This document shows positions 7,372-14,921 of a DNA stretch of 21,592 nucleotides, in pieces. The stretch's first letter is position 1. Each line of letters begins with the position of its first letter. The DNA is taken from positions 1-21,592 of the forward strand of contig JACQNV010000060.1 of the NCBI GenBank assembly GCA_016202865.1. The letters run 5' to 3'. Origin of the DNA: Candidatus Aenigmatarchaeota archaeon (GTDB lineage Archaea > Aenigmatarchaeota > Aenigmatarchaeia > QMZP01 > JACQNV01). Both the position numbers and the translations under genes were made by a program. The notes below the pieces were generated by a model, which was not told where the DNA came from, ran no database searches, and saw nothing but the letters and a program-made list of their open reading frames with translations.

Positions 7372-7971
7372 ATGAAATTATATTATTGTCCATGGAACTG
7401 CGATCCAGAAAAAACAAGGGAGATTATGGAAGCTGTAAGGGATTTAAAGCCGTTTAATGATGTTTTTGATGGGACTATTCTAAAAGAGGATGCTGAACTA
7501 CCTGCTTCCGGTGAGGAGATTTATGATGCTGCTAGGATAGCACGCAAAAACGCTCTTGATTTGTCTACTGGTAGACTGGCTGTTATCACAACAGAAACGC
7601 TTTTTCATATTGGGATGCCGTCGACTGTATTGTGGGCAGTAATGACCGGTGATATTCATTTATATGGGGCTGGATTTAGAAACGAAGGTGTTTGCTTTGC
7701 CAGACCAATAAGGCACGAAGCTGTAGAGGCGGGTAAGAAGGATATTGATTTACAATATGGCGTCGAGTTGGCTGCGCATGAATTGGGTGTAACCCTTATT
7801 TGGGGCGGTTATGAACATTGTTCTGACAGAAGATGTTTTGTTTATGGAAAAATGCAAACAACAGATGATGGAGGTATACCGCCCTATGGAAGGGATCATT
7901 TTTGCGCGACCCACTCAGACATGATTCTTAATAATGCAGAAATATTTAGAGGTGGTGGGAGGCCACTGTAG
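7372..7971 (+). CDS. Archaemetzincin-like protein with altered zinc motif
   Basis: This 199-residue protein resembles archaemetzincins, small zinc peptidases with the known pattern HExxHxxGxxHC-x4-C-x-M...C-x2-C. Here I see HELGV (136-140), then H149-C150, x4, C155, and later C178-x2-H181. The second zinc-binding His is Val140 and three residues are added before H149, so the standard site is broken; the structural cysteine part is kept apart from the last Cys being His. The preceding part (YDAARIARKNA, LAVITTETLF, HLYGAGF) also fits the family layout. I chose ATG 7372 over TTG 7366; an AAGGGGG at 7353-7359 inside the end of hmgA can serve as ribosome site. The gap to the phosphomutase gene is three bases. 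The family call is tentative. Confidence 0.5.
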   Translation: MKLYYCPWNCDPEKTREIMEAVRDLKPFNDVFDGTILKEDAELPASGEEIYDAARIARKNALDLSTGRLAVITTETLFHIGMPSTVLWAVMTGDIHLYGAGFRNEGVCFARPIRHEAVEAGKKDIDLQYGVELAAHELGVTLIWGGYEHCSDRRCFVYGKMQTTDDGGIPPYGRDHFCATHSDMILNNAEIFRGGGRPL

Positions 7972-7974
7972 TTT

Positions 7975-9372
7975 ATGAACCAATCAATCTTTCGTGCATA
8001 TGATATAAGGGGTGTTTATCCAACTGAATTGGATGAGAAGTCAGCGGAAAAAATAGGCCAGGCGTTTGCTACATTTATTTTCGGGACAGACAGCGCAAAG
8101 AAAAGGGTCATGAAATTTGGGGAAGAGCCAATAATAGCTGTTGGTGGTGATGTAAGACTGCACACACAAAGGCTTAAAGGTAATTTGGTTTCAGGCATTA
8201 CATCCACTGGCGCCAAAGTTATTGATTTTGGTATATTACCAACACCTCTTCTATACTTTGCTGTGGCTCATAAAAGGCTAGATGGTGGCGTTGTTGTAAC
8301 AGCAAGTCACAATCCAAAGGAGTATAACGGATTAAAACTCTGTGCAGCTAGCGGGGTTTGTTTGAGTTGGGACACCGGAATAAAGAGTGTTTTGGATTTC
8401 TGCAGTGGGACATCAAAAGTCGGTGCAAAACACGGCGAGTATACAATAGCTAACATTGTTGAGGATTATAAACATTTTATCTCAACAAAAATAAATTTAC
8501 ACTGGCTAGAAAAATTAAAGGTTGTTATAGATGGTGGTAATGGTGTATGCGGAAATTTGGCTGCAGAGATTTTTGAGAGTGGTGGGTGCGATGTTGTAAA
8601 GCTGTATTGTGAACCGGATGGAAATTTTCCTAACCATGAACCCGATCCTATTAAAAAATCCAACCTAAAAGATTTACAGAAATCTGTTTTGGAAAATAAA
8701 GCTGACTTGGGCATTGGTTATGATGGGGATGGCGATAGAGTTGCCTTTATCGGACCAGATGGAAAACCAATAGAGAGCTATGTCGTGCTTTCCATTTTTT
8801 CAAAGGAAATGATAAAAAATAAACCAGGAGCAAAAATTGTTTTTGATGTCACCTCTTCTAAAACAGTTGAGGATACAATTAGCGGAAGCGGTGGTGTTCC
8901 TGTTCAGTCGAGGGTTGGGCACTCTTTCATTCAATCCAAGATTTTGTTTGATGGATGTGATTTGGCTGGTGAACACTCTGGACATTATTTTTTCAAGGAG
9001 AATTTTGGTTTTGATGACGCAATTTTTGCAAGCTTGAAGTTTGCCACACTTGTTGCAAAGCATGGATTGGACAACCTCACAAAAGACATACCGCTTTATA
9101 TTACTGCAGATGAAGTTAGGGTTTTCTGCAATGACAGGGAAAAGTTTGATATCGTTGAAAAACTGAAGGTTGATCTGAAAAATAAATATGAAACTGTGGA
9201 GATTGATGGTGTGAAAGCCAAGGTTGAAAGCGGTTGGTTTTTGATAAGGGCTTCTAACACCGTTCCTGCTTTAGGAATAAGGTGGGAGGCGAAAACACAG
9301 GAAGATTTTGATAAGATAAAAGGTATTATTCAGTGCTGCATTGCAAAATACGGTTTGGATACTAATTGGTAA
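7975..9372 (+). CDS. Phosphomannomutase/phosphoglucomutase family
   Basis: The 465-residue protein belongs to the alpha-D-phosphohexomutases, which move phosphate between C6 and C1 of hexose phosphates. All four signatures are seen: VVTASHNPKEYNG (107-119) with phosphoserine Ser111, the metal loop GYDGDGDRVAF (248-258) with Asp250, 252 and 254, the sugar loop GEHSGH (332-337), and the phosphate-binding RASNTVP (425-431). The opening IFRAYDIRGVYP is typical. Length is usual for archaeal members. It starts three bases after the archaemetzincin-like gene, with GGGAGG at 7957-7962 upstream, and is followed three bases later by dph2. Its product could feed the nucleotidyltransferase encoded at 3669-4415; mannose versus glucose versus glucosamine specificity is not decidable. 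Confidence 0.92.
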   Translation: MNQSIFRAYDIRGVYPTELDEKSAEKIGQAFATFIFGTDSAKKRVMKFGEEPIIAVGGDVRLHTQRLKGNLVSGITSTGAKVIDFGILPTPLLYFAVAHKRLDGGVVVTASHNPKEYNGLKLCAASGVCLSWDTGIKSVLDFCSGTSKVGAKHGEYTIANIVEDYKHFISTKINLHWLEKLKVVIDGGNGVCGNLAAEIFESGGCDVVKLYCEPDGNFPNHEPDPIKKSNLKDLQKSVLENKADLGIGYDGDGDRVAFIGPDGKPIESYVVLSIFSKEMIKNKPGAKIVFDVTSSKTVEDTISGSGGVPVQSRVGHSFIQSKILFDGCDLAGEHSGHYFFKENFGFDDAIFASLKFATLVAKHGLDNLTKDIPLYITADEVRVFCNDREKFDIVEKLKVDLKNKYETVEIDGVKAKVESGWFLIRASNTVPALGIRWEAKTQEDFDKIKGIIQCCIAKYGLDTNW

Positions 9373-9375
9373 ACT

Positions 9376-10323
9376 ATGTTAGAAGGTTTTGAAGAACTTG
9401 TTCTGGAGATTAAGAAAAGGGATGTGAAAAGGTTGTTTATACAGGTGCCGGAAGGACTGAAAACAAGAATACAGGAATTGGCTAATAGTTTTGAAGGACA
9501 AGGAATTGTTGTAGTTATTTCTTGTGAACCGATGTGGGGAGCATGTGATATAAGGTTTCATGAAGCCGGTGACTTGGGATGCGATGCTATCCTTAACATA
9601 GGACACACAGATTTTGGTGTTAAGTCGCCGATACCAATATTCTACTGGCCATTTAGACTAGATTTTGATCCTATACCTGTTTTGGAAAGTAGTTGGAAGA
9701 AAATAGAAAGGTTCAAATCATTCAGCTTGGTTTCAACAACCCAACATATTGAGTGTTTGGATGTTATTAAAGTTTTTCTGGAGAAGAAAGGGAAGGTGGT
9801 TTTGCTTGGCAAACCGGCCATATCAAAAACACATGGTCAAATCCTTGGGTGTGATCAAGCCGCCGCTTTAGATGAGAAAGCAGACTGTATTCTATTTGTC
9901 GGCTCTGGAAGATTTCATCCGCTGGGTATTATTAGGAAAACAGAGAAACCGGTTTTTGTTTTGTCAACAGACACAAATTCTATTGAAGATTTTTCAAAAG
10001 AGAGGGAAAGGTTTTACAGGATAAAGTTCGCGCAGATTGAGAAAGCCAAGGATGGTAAGAATTTTGGCATCGTTGTTTCTTCTAAACCAGGACAGATGTA
10101 TATCAAACAGGCTGAAGTTTTGAAGAATAAATTAGAAGGAATGGGTAAGAAAGCTTGGATTCTGGTCATGGATTTTATAACAAAGGAGAAGTTGATGGGA
10201 TTAAAATTAGATGTGTTGGTAAATTGTGCTTGCCCGCGATTGGATGAGGATGCGCACCTCTTTGGTATGCCTGTTTTGAATCCAGAGGATGTTGGTAAGC
10301 TTTCAGAGGTTGTTGTTTTATAG
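9376..10323 (+). CDS. dph2: Diphthamide synthase subunit Dph2
   Basis: The 315-residue protein matches archaeal Dph2, a radical enzyme that uses a 4Fe-4S cluster to transfer 3-amino-3-carboxypropyl from SAM to a histidine of elongation factor 2, the first step of diphthamide synthesis. Three domains each give one cluster cysteine; likely ones are Cys57 in PMWGACD (52-58), Cys159 in ILGCDQ (156-161) and Cys286 in NCACPRL (283-289). Other family features are RLFIQVPEGLK near the start and VGSGRFHPLG (175-184). Length is normal. It lies three bases after the phosphomutase and three before the kinase gene, in the hmgA operon. Confidence 0.92.
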   Translation: MLEGFEELVLEIKKRDVKRLFIQVPEGLKTRIQELANSFEGQGIVVVISCEPMWGACDIRFHEAGDLGCDAILNIGHTDFGVKSPIPIFYWPFRLDFDPIPVLESSWKKIERFKSFSLVSTTQHIECLDVIKVFLEKKGKVVLLGKPAISKTHGQILGCDQAAALDEKADCILFVGSGRFHPLGIIRKTEKPVFVLSTDTNSIEDFSKERERFYRIKFAQIEKAKDGKNFGIVVSSKPGQMYIKQAEVLKNKLEGMGKKAWILVMDFITKEKLMGLKLDVLVNCACPRLDEDAHLFGMPVLNPEDVGKLSEVVVL

Positions 10324-10326
10324 ATT

Positions 10327-11190
10327 ATGTCAGATCAAGGTCTTGCTTTTGAAGTCGGTGGAAAGAGATATGTTGATGGTGAACAAATCGGTGGTGGGGG
10401 GATGGCTACTGTTTACAGTGCTGTGGACATAGAAACAGGAGAAGTTGTTGCAATAAAAGTCTACCGTGAAGACATTGATTCTAGAGCTTTAAACAGTTCA
10501 ATAATGATGCACAAACGGTTGATAATACATGGTGACATTCCCAGGCTTCATTGTAGTGATGATAAATCGTATGTTATGGATTATGTGGATGGTGTGAATT
10601 TGCGTAATCTTCAACTTTCTGACGAGTCATCTGTTCTGATAGTTGGTTATGATGTGGCTATGTGCTTATTGAATTTACATGAAAACCTTCCAGATCCAAT
10701 AATACACAGGGATGTGAAACCGGGAAATATAGTTGTTAGGCATGATGGTGTCTCAGTTTTGGTTGATTTTGATTTTGCTCATGTAGATGTTTTATCTACA
10801 TTTCGAGGTTCTGAGAATGTGGGCACCCCAATGTTTTGGTCACCGGAACAAATTTGTGGCAGACAGGTTAAGCCGGAATCAGATATTTTTTCCCTTGGCT
10901 CTACAATGTACAATCTATTGACTGGTCAATATCTCCGACAACCGCATGTAAGACTAGCTATTGAAGTCGCATTAGACGACCTTCAAGAATGTCGGTCAAG
11001 GGATATTATAGCGCGCTGTTGGAGGGTTGGTACAGAATACAGGAACGCGTTCTTTTTATCTGAGGACATACATACTGCACTAGAAGAAAGTGGTGTAGAT
11101 ATTGAAGGGTCGCGACGCGCCTTAGCTGATTTGGTTAAAGAGTCCAAACACGATTCGGGTGCGGACAATTTGTATGAAGGTGTTGGTTGA
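10327..11190 (+). CDS. Ser/Thr protein kinase-like protein
   Basis: The 287-residue protein has one soluble kinase domain. Visible motifs are the glycine loop IGGGGMATVY (21-30), VAIK with Lys44, IIHRDVKPGNIVV (125-137) with catalytic Asp129 and Asn134, VDFDFAHVD (146-154) in the DFG position, GTPMFWSPEQ (166-175) as activation segment end, and SDIFSLGSTMYNLLTG (185-200). The DFG glycine is Asp149, and I see no obvious helix-C Glu between residues 48 and 75; both could affect activity, although the metal-binding Asp147 is kept. There is no membrane helix or sensor domain. It ends the hmgA operon; whether it regulates any product of that operon is unknown. Confidence 0.87.
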   Translation: MSDQGLAFEVGGKRYVDGEQIGGGGMATVYSAVDIETGEVVAIKVYREDIDSRALNSSIMMHKRLIIHGDIPRLHCSDDKSYVMDYVDGVNLRNLQLSDESSVLIVGYDVAMCLLNLHENLPDPIIHRDVKPGNIVVRHDGVSVLVDFDFAHVDVLSTFRGSENVGTPMFWSPEQICGRQVKPESDIFSLGSTMYNLLTGQYLRQPHVRLAIEVALDDLQECRSRDIIARCWRVGTEYRNAFFLSEDIHTALEESGVDIEGSRRALADLVKESKHDSGADNLYEGVG

Positions 11191-11206
11191 TGACTTGGTC
11201 TCAACC
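11185..11206. terminator. Hairpin between converging kinase and thymidylate synthase genes
   Basis: GGTTGA at 11185-11190 and TCAACC at 11201-11206 pair, and inside them GAC and GTC extend the stem around a TTG loop with one bulged base. It spans both stop codons of the converging genes. It might aid 3' end formation on either strand. No clear T-run follows, so the role is uncertain. Confidence 0.3.
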
Positions 11207-12742
11207 TTCCCCACTTTTCTTAATCCCAACCTCAGAAAAATCTAGCGGCCTGTCTTGGTTATAATGTAAACCAAGTTTCAGTGCGATCTCTGCTTTCATT
11301 AATTCTAAACCCAAATCGAGGGCATGTGGTATTAGAGAAACAACCTTTTCTTTGGTTAAAATATTTCTGGTCATTTCTTCTGCTGATTTTGCTCGGAACT
11401 CGCCGATTTTAACATTGCCAGGAGATGTGTGCTCCATCACTATTTCTTGTGTTCCATAGTCAAGGGATATAACGAAGTTGCCGCGGGGGTCGATGTCTGC
11501 CATATGCCCTGTATATTTTGCTGTTAAATGTTTTTCCAAAACTGTGTTTACAGTCTCCCAACAATCATCATAAATGTGTGCTGATTGGGATAGAATTATA
11601 AGATCGCCAAGTTTGATGTCAATTGGTTTGTTGGCTTCTTTTAATTTTTCTACAAGCTCTTTTCTTATCTCTTCTTGAAGGGCGCGTAGACCAAAGGCAT
11701 TTTCTGGGTAGCCTTCAAACATGTCATGGCTTCTGAATATACAGGTCATGTAAAGCTTGTTTTCCTTTTCGTTTACCCTCAACCAAATGTGATTTAGACA
11801 AGGACTTCCACCTATAACCAAATCCTTGTTAGGATCCCATAAACCAATTACAACCGCTCTGGAGTTTGGTTCGCGTACAAGCTTCGCTATCGCATTTTTT
11901 ACTTGATCGTCTCCAAACCAAGATCTCATCCTTGATCCATAGGTATATTCGTTTTTGTGGATCCCACCAGGCAGATCTTTTGTGATCCTAGGTATGTATT
12001 CTCTCATATGCTTTTCGTCCTGAGGCAAAAATTCAGGAATATAGAATTTGTATGGGTCTTCATCTGTTATTATTGACAGCAAATCAACGATTTCTTTTTG
12101 CTGGTCGTCATAGTGTGTGCCTGAAATTTTTCCAAATTTCATTATTGTGTCGAGGAGTTTTAGCCACACCTCTGCTATTGTTTTCCCCCTAACTATATGA
12201 CCTACATACTCGCCAACATATTGCTTAACTTTCTCTTCTGGTTTAAGGAAAACTTCCTTTTCTCTTGTTTTTTCTGGTTTTTCCAGGGCTAAGAAATCGA
12301 ATGTTGATATATCCTGCGCTTTTACAACATTTATTGACTCTCTTAGTTTTTGTAGCGAGTTTTCTGGTATATCTAAACCAATATAGCCCTCGTAATCGCT
12401 GTTTACCCGCCAGCATTGTTTTTCAGTTGTCTCTGCTTTTCCTAAAACAAAACCTTTGTCAAAAAAATCCTGCAGGACGACACCAGATTTTGAGAAGTCG
12501 ACGCCGGTAATAACCAAGTTGGTTATTTGTGGGTTTGCCAAAAGGTTTCTCACCAGTATATCAAGGCCTCGTTCTGCTGAAAAAAGCTGGCCTATAACAC
12601 AATATTTAGTTGGGTCTAGTTTTTTAGCTATTTCCTTTGCTTTGCTCCAGAGAGTGATTATACCCACACTTCCTTCAGGATTTCCTATTATAAGGCTGCT
12701 AGACGATGATGACCCGCCCTTATATATTGCTTGAAATGTCAT
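11201..12742 (-). CDS. thyA: Thymidylate synthase with MtrA-like and DUF4346-like flanking domains
   Basis: The 513-residue protein appears to have three parts. Residues about 15-125 (VGIITLW, YCVIGQLFSAERGLDIL, NLLANPQITNLVITGVD) resemble the corrinoid-protein-like MtrA domain seen in archaea. Residues about 165-408 are a thymidylate synthase core making dTMP from dUMP: YTYGSRM (266-272), SPCLNHIW (313-320) with nucleophile Cys315, FRSHDMFEGYPENAFG (336-351) with Asn348, which favours dUMP over dCMP, and SAHIYDD (387-393). Residues about 415-505 (DPRGNFVISLDYG, HALDLGLELMKAEIALKLG) look like DUF4346. Bacterial ThyA is only about 265 residues. The flanking domains suggest an archaeal C1-carrier, but this is inference. 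It is transcribed alone, with TTTAAA 21-26 bases upstream. Confidence 0.85.
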   Translation of the reverse strand: MTFQAIYKGGSSSSSSLIIGNPEGSVGIITLWSKAKEIAKKLDPTKYCVIGQLFSAERGLDILVRNLLANPQITNLVITGVDFSKSGVVLQDFFDKGFVLGKAETTEKQCWRVNSDYEGYIGLDIPENSLQKLRESINVVKAQDISTFDFLALEKPEKTREKEVFLKPEEKVKQYVGEYVGHIVRGKTIAEVWLKLLDTIMKFGKISGTHYDDQQKEIVDLLSIITDEDPYKFYIPEFLPQDEKHMREYIPRITKDLPGGIHKNEYTYGSRMRSWFGDDQVKNAIAKLVREPNSRAVVIGLWDPNKDLVIGGSPCLNHIWLRVNEKENKLYMTCIFRSHDMFEGYPENAFGLRALQEEIRKELVEKLKEANKPIDIKLGDLIILSQSAHIYDDCWETVNTVLEKHLTAKYTGHMADIDPRGNFVISLDYGTQEIVMEHTSPGNVKIGEFRAKSAEEMTRNILTKEKVVSLIPHALDLGLELMKAEIALKLGLHYNQDRPLDFSEVGIKKSGEG

Positions 12743-12762
12743 AGTAATTCTTAAGAGTTAAG

Positions 12763-12768
12763 TTTAAA
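12763..12768 (-). promoter_or_regulatory. TATA-like box for thymidylate synthase gene
   Basis: TTTAAA lies 21-26 bases upstream of the ATG at 12742, consistent with a leaderless transcript. It sits only five bases from the opposite-facing TATATA of the small gene at 12800. Confidence 0.4.
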
Positions 12769-12772
12769 GTAA

Positions 12773-12778
12773 TATATA
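12773..12778 (+). promoter_or_regulatory. TATA box for the small gene at 12800
   Basis: TATATA lies 22-27 bases before the ATG at 12800. Its spacing is the main support for that small reading frame being a gene. Confidence 0.45.
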
Positions 12779-12799
12779 ACTTAGTTTTTAATTCTTGTT

Positions 12800-13102
12800 A
12801 TGGTATTCTCATGTATTATTGTCGATTGGGATATTTATCGAAGAGTTGATAGTTTGTTGTTTGATGATATCATGAAGGATAGAGGGGAGTATGTTTGTGA
12901 TGGGGCCATAAACAGTCACGACGGCTTGCCATATGGAGATAGGTATAGGTGCATGGGTACAGACACAACAGTCGCATTGATAGATTCGTATAGGCACTTT
13001 AATGGTATTGTTATTGTGAGGGGCAATGTAAAGCAAGATATACTGACTCAACTGGACAATTTTGGGGTTCCGCAGGAAATTAGAGAAATAAGAAATGTGT
13101 AA
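12800..13102 (+). CDS. Small protein, unknown function
   Basis: The 100-residue protein is not one I recognise. It is soluble, acidic in the middle, and seems to have an alternating strand/helix layout, with strands FSCIIVDWDIY at the start and FNGIVIVRGNV (67-77) near the end. Two cysteines (33 and 51) and a tyrosine/aspartate-rich centre are the main features. Support for it being a gene is the TATA box at the usual distance, a fit in the gap between two leftward genes, and a stop only one base before the stop of the converging cysteine hydrolase. An 80-residue frame opposite it has no such promoter. It stands as a single-gene unit. Confidence 0.6.
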   Translation: MVFSCIIVDWDIYRRVDSLLFDDIMKDRGEYVCDGAINSHDGLPYGDRYRCMGTDTTVALIDSYRHFNGIVIVRGNVKQDILTQLDNFGVPQEIREIRNV

Positions 13103-13624
13103 TTACAATTTAAGTGATTTTAGTGGAACCAATTCAACATCAGATCTTGTGTTTTTAATGTCTTCAAAGACCGCTTTGTCTGTTTTTTCTGAGTCAGAGA
13201 GGCAGCAATCTGCCACAACAGTGATTTTATATTCTCTGTCCCACGCATCGGCCACGCAGCTTCGTACACAGAGATTGGTCATTATTCCGGCAACAATTAG
13301 GTGATCAGCCCTTAGTTTTTTGAGGGTTTCTTCCAAGGATGTTTTATAGAATGGACTAATAGATCTTACTTTGGTAATAATGGGTTCGTCTTTTTTTCTT
13401 CCTAGTTCTGGAATGATCTCAATCCTATCTGTGCCCCTCTGAAAGCCGACTTCACCATCAGGTTCGATGTGTTGTATGAAAACAATTGGTATTTTGTTTT
13501 TTCTCAAAGAATCTGCAAGCTCTTTCATTTTGCTTCTATACTTTTTGTTTTCGCCAAGAAAATAGGGTGACTTTGGATTGAACCATTCGTTTACTGTGTC
13601 CACGATAACAGCAACTTTGTTCAT
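13103..13624 (-). CDS. Isochorismatase-family cysteine hydrolase
   Basis: The 173-residue protein belongs to the isochorismatase-like hydrolases, which include nicotinamidases. The Asp-Lys-Cys triad is present as Asp9 in VIVDTVNEW, Lys85 in IITKVR (82-87) and Cys119 in GIMTNLCVRS (113-122), with the usual cis-peptide IMT before it. A nicotinamidase would be expected to show a metal-binding D-x-H; I do not see one, so the substrate is open. Its ATG overlaps the stop of the DUF1512 gene by four bases, which points to translational coupling and one transcript with that membrane protein. Confidence 0.85.
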   Translation of the reverse strand: MNKVAVIVDTVNEWFNPKSPYFLGENKKYRSKMKELADSLRKNKIPIVFIQHIEPDGEVGFQRGTDRIEIIPELGRKKDEPIITKVRSISPFYKTSLEETLKKLRADHLIVAGIMTNLCVRSCVADAWDREYKITVVADCCLSDSEKTDKAVFEDIKNTRSDVELVPLKSLKL

Positions 13625-14817
13625 ATGTCTAAAAATTCAGCGTCAGATTTTTTGCCTTTTTGCTTGGCCAGAAGCTCTTTCTCATGATTATTGACCCATT
13701 TTATTGTCTCTTCTGTGGATTTTTTGCTGTTGCCGACACCGGATGTGTTACCTACACCAACAATAATTATTGAACCAGTTTTATTTGCTGAAGAAATGAA
13801 TCTGTCAATTGACTCCTTTACTTTTGGCACAGCATCTTTTATGGCTTTCCTCATTGGCATGATTGCTTCTTCCTGTGACATCTTTACAATTACAGAGTCT
13901 ATTGGTATGCCTTTCTTAACAGCGACATCTTCTATATAGGACCGTTCGACACCGATGCCGCCCATTGCAACCCCTATACCTTCTGCAACGCTACCCGTTT
14001 TCTCACCTTCAAGTTTTGCAGCCGCGTCTATTGTTATTATTTTTACTATTTTATTTTTACTGATTAGTTTTTGCACAGCTCTTCCTGGGTATCCAAGCCT
14101 TCCACCAGGACCTTTCGACTTCATTACAAAGACCTGCCTGCCCTTTATTTTTGTTTTTGCAACAACTATGTCTTCTTCTATTTCTTTTACAGTAACATTG
14201 CCAATTAAATCAGCTGCGACTAATGGTCCCAAAGCATCGCCGATTGGTTGGCCTGCTGAAAGGGCTTTTGTGCCTACATACAATGATTTTGAGATCCTTT
14301 CTATCATTGGTAATTGCATCTGGATTATCATTGCTATTTGCAGGTTCTTGGTTTTTTTAGCCAGCTCTACAAAGTGCCTGACTATTTTTGCCACATCGTA
14401 AAGTGTTATCCCTGCTGCAAAACCCATTTCAACATTGGCTTTGTTTTCTTTATCTAATTTTGGTGCAGCATCATTCACAAAGCGCGTGAACCTGTCTTTT
14501 TGCTCGCGGACAACATAGTCCCATTTCTTAATTATTCCATTTGGATCAAGGTCTACTGGTCCAGTTGAAAAGAATTCATAGAATCTGTCGACCTTTTCTT
14601 TAAGCTCTTTATTCGGCTTATTTGTTATTTTGGATACAACTATTTTTTTGGATTCCTTTGCCATTTTTTCTATAGCAACAGCGGATTTTTCTATTTTCCA
14701 CATTATTTGGCCTATCATCATTCTTGGGTAAAACATGAAAAAAACAGCCATTAATACAAACCAAGCTATCCAAGAGACGAAATCTCCACCACCAGTAAAC
14801 TGAAAGTATGTATACAT
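13621..14817 (-). CDS. DUF1512 membrane-anchored protein
   Basis: The 398-residue protein resembles the archaeal DUF1512 family, whose function is not known to me. A single membrane helix lies at about residues 14-32, after which about 365 residues should be in the cytoplasm. The soluble part has a helical region (about 35-185), then GPLVAADLIGN, KGPGGRLGYPGRAVQKL and AEGIGVAMGGIGVERSYIED, a glycine-rich core suggesting a nucleotide- or metabolite-binding fold. Near the end is SIIIVGVGNTSGVGN. It overlaps the cysteine hydrolase gene by four bases. The start at 14817 is directly preceded by a perfect inverted repeat, so its expression may be controlled. Confidence 0.8.
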   Translation of the reverse strand: MYTYFQFTGGGDFVSWIAWFVLMAVFFMFYPRMMIGQIMWKIEKSAVAIEKMAKESKKIVVSKITNKPNKELKEKVDRFYEFFSTGPVDLDPNGIIKKWDYVVREQKDRFTRFVNDAAPKLDKENKANVEMGFAAGITLYDVAKIVRHFVELAKKTKNLQIAMIIQMQLPMIERISKSLYVGTKALSAGQPIGDALGPLVAADLIGNVTVKEIEEDIVVAKTKIKGRQVFVMKSKGPGGRLGYPGRAVQKLISKNKIVKIITIDAAAKLEGEKTGSVAEGIGVAMGGIGVERSYIEDVAVKKGIPIDSVIVKMSQEEAIMPMRKAIKDAVPKVKESIDRFISSANKTGSIIIVGVGNTSGVGNSKKSTEETIKWVNNHEKELLAKQKGKKSDAEFLDI

Positions 14818-14838
14818 ATTAAAACCTACGGTTTTAAT
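14818..14838. repeat. Perfect inverted repeat abutting the DUF1512 start codon
   Basis: ATTAAAACC at 14818-14826 and GGTTTTAAT at 14830-14838 are exact reverse complements around a three-base TAC spacer. The repeat touches the DUF1512 ATG and lies between it and a possible TATA box. It could be an operator or a hairpin over the start. A partial copy of one arm, AATTAAACC, follows at 14856-14864. Confidence 0.55.
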
Positions 14839-14855
14839 GAATCCCTCATTTACTC

Positions 14856-14862
14856 AATTAAA
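14856..14862 (-). promoter_or_regulatory. Possible TATA box for DUF1512 operon
   Basis: AATTAAA (TTTAATT on the coding strand) is 39-45 bases upstream of the ATG at 14817. Transcription would then begin within or near the inverted repeat. Weak, by position only. Confidence 0.25.
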
Positions 14863-14894
14863 CCGCAGATGTAGATTAATATATAGAGATCGCA

Positions 14895-14906
14895 TAATAT
14901 ATATAA
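14895..14906 (+). promoter_or_regulatory. TATA box for the membrane-anchored protein at 14922
   Basis: TAATATATATAA ends 16 bases and begins 27 bases before the ATG at 14922. This long TATA run fits a leaderless start at 14922 rather than the TTG at 14907. Confidence 0.45.
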
Positions 14907-14921
14907 TTGCAGGTTGGTTGT

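Noticed and set aside
12809..13051. 80-codon - strand frame opposite the small gene at 12800
   Set aside because: No TATA box or ribosome site, and the + strand frame has a well-spaced promoter and fits the gap.
13955..14401. 148-codon + strand frame inside the DUF1512 gene
   Set aside because: Its Ser/Pro/Ile-rich product is typical of an antisense shadow of a conserved gene.
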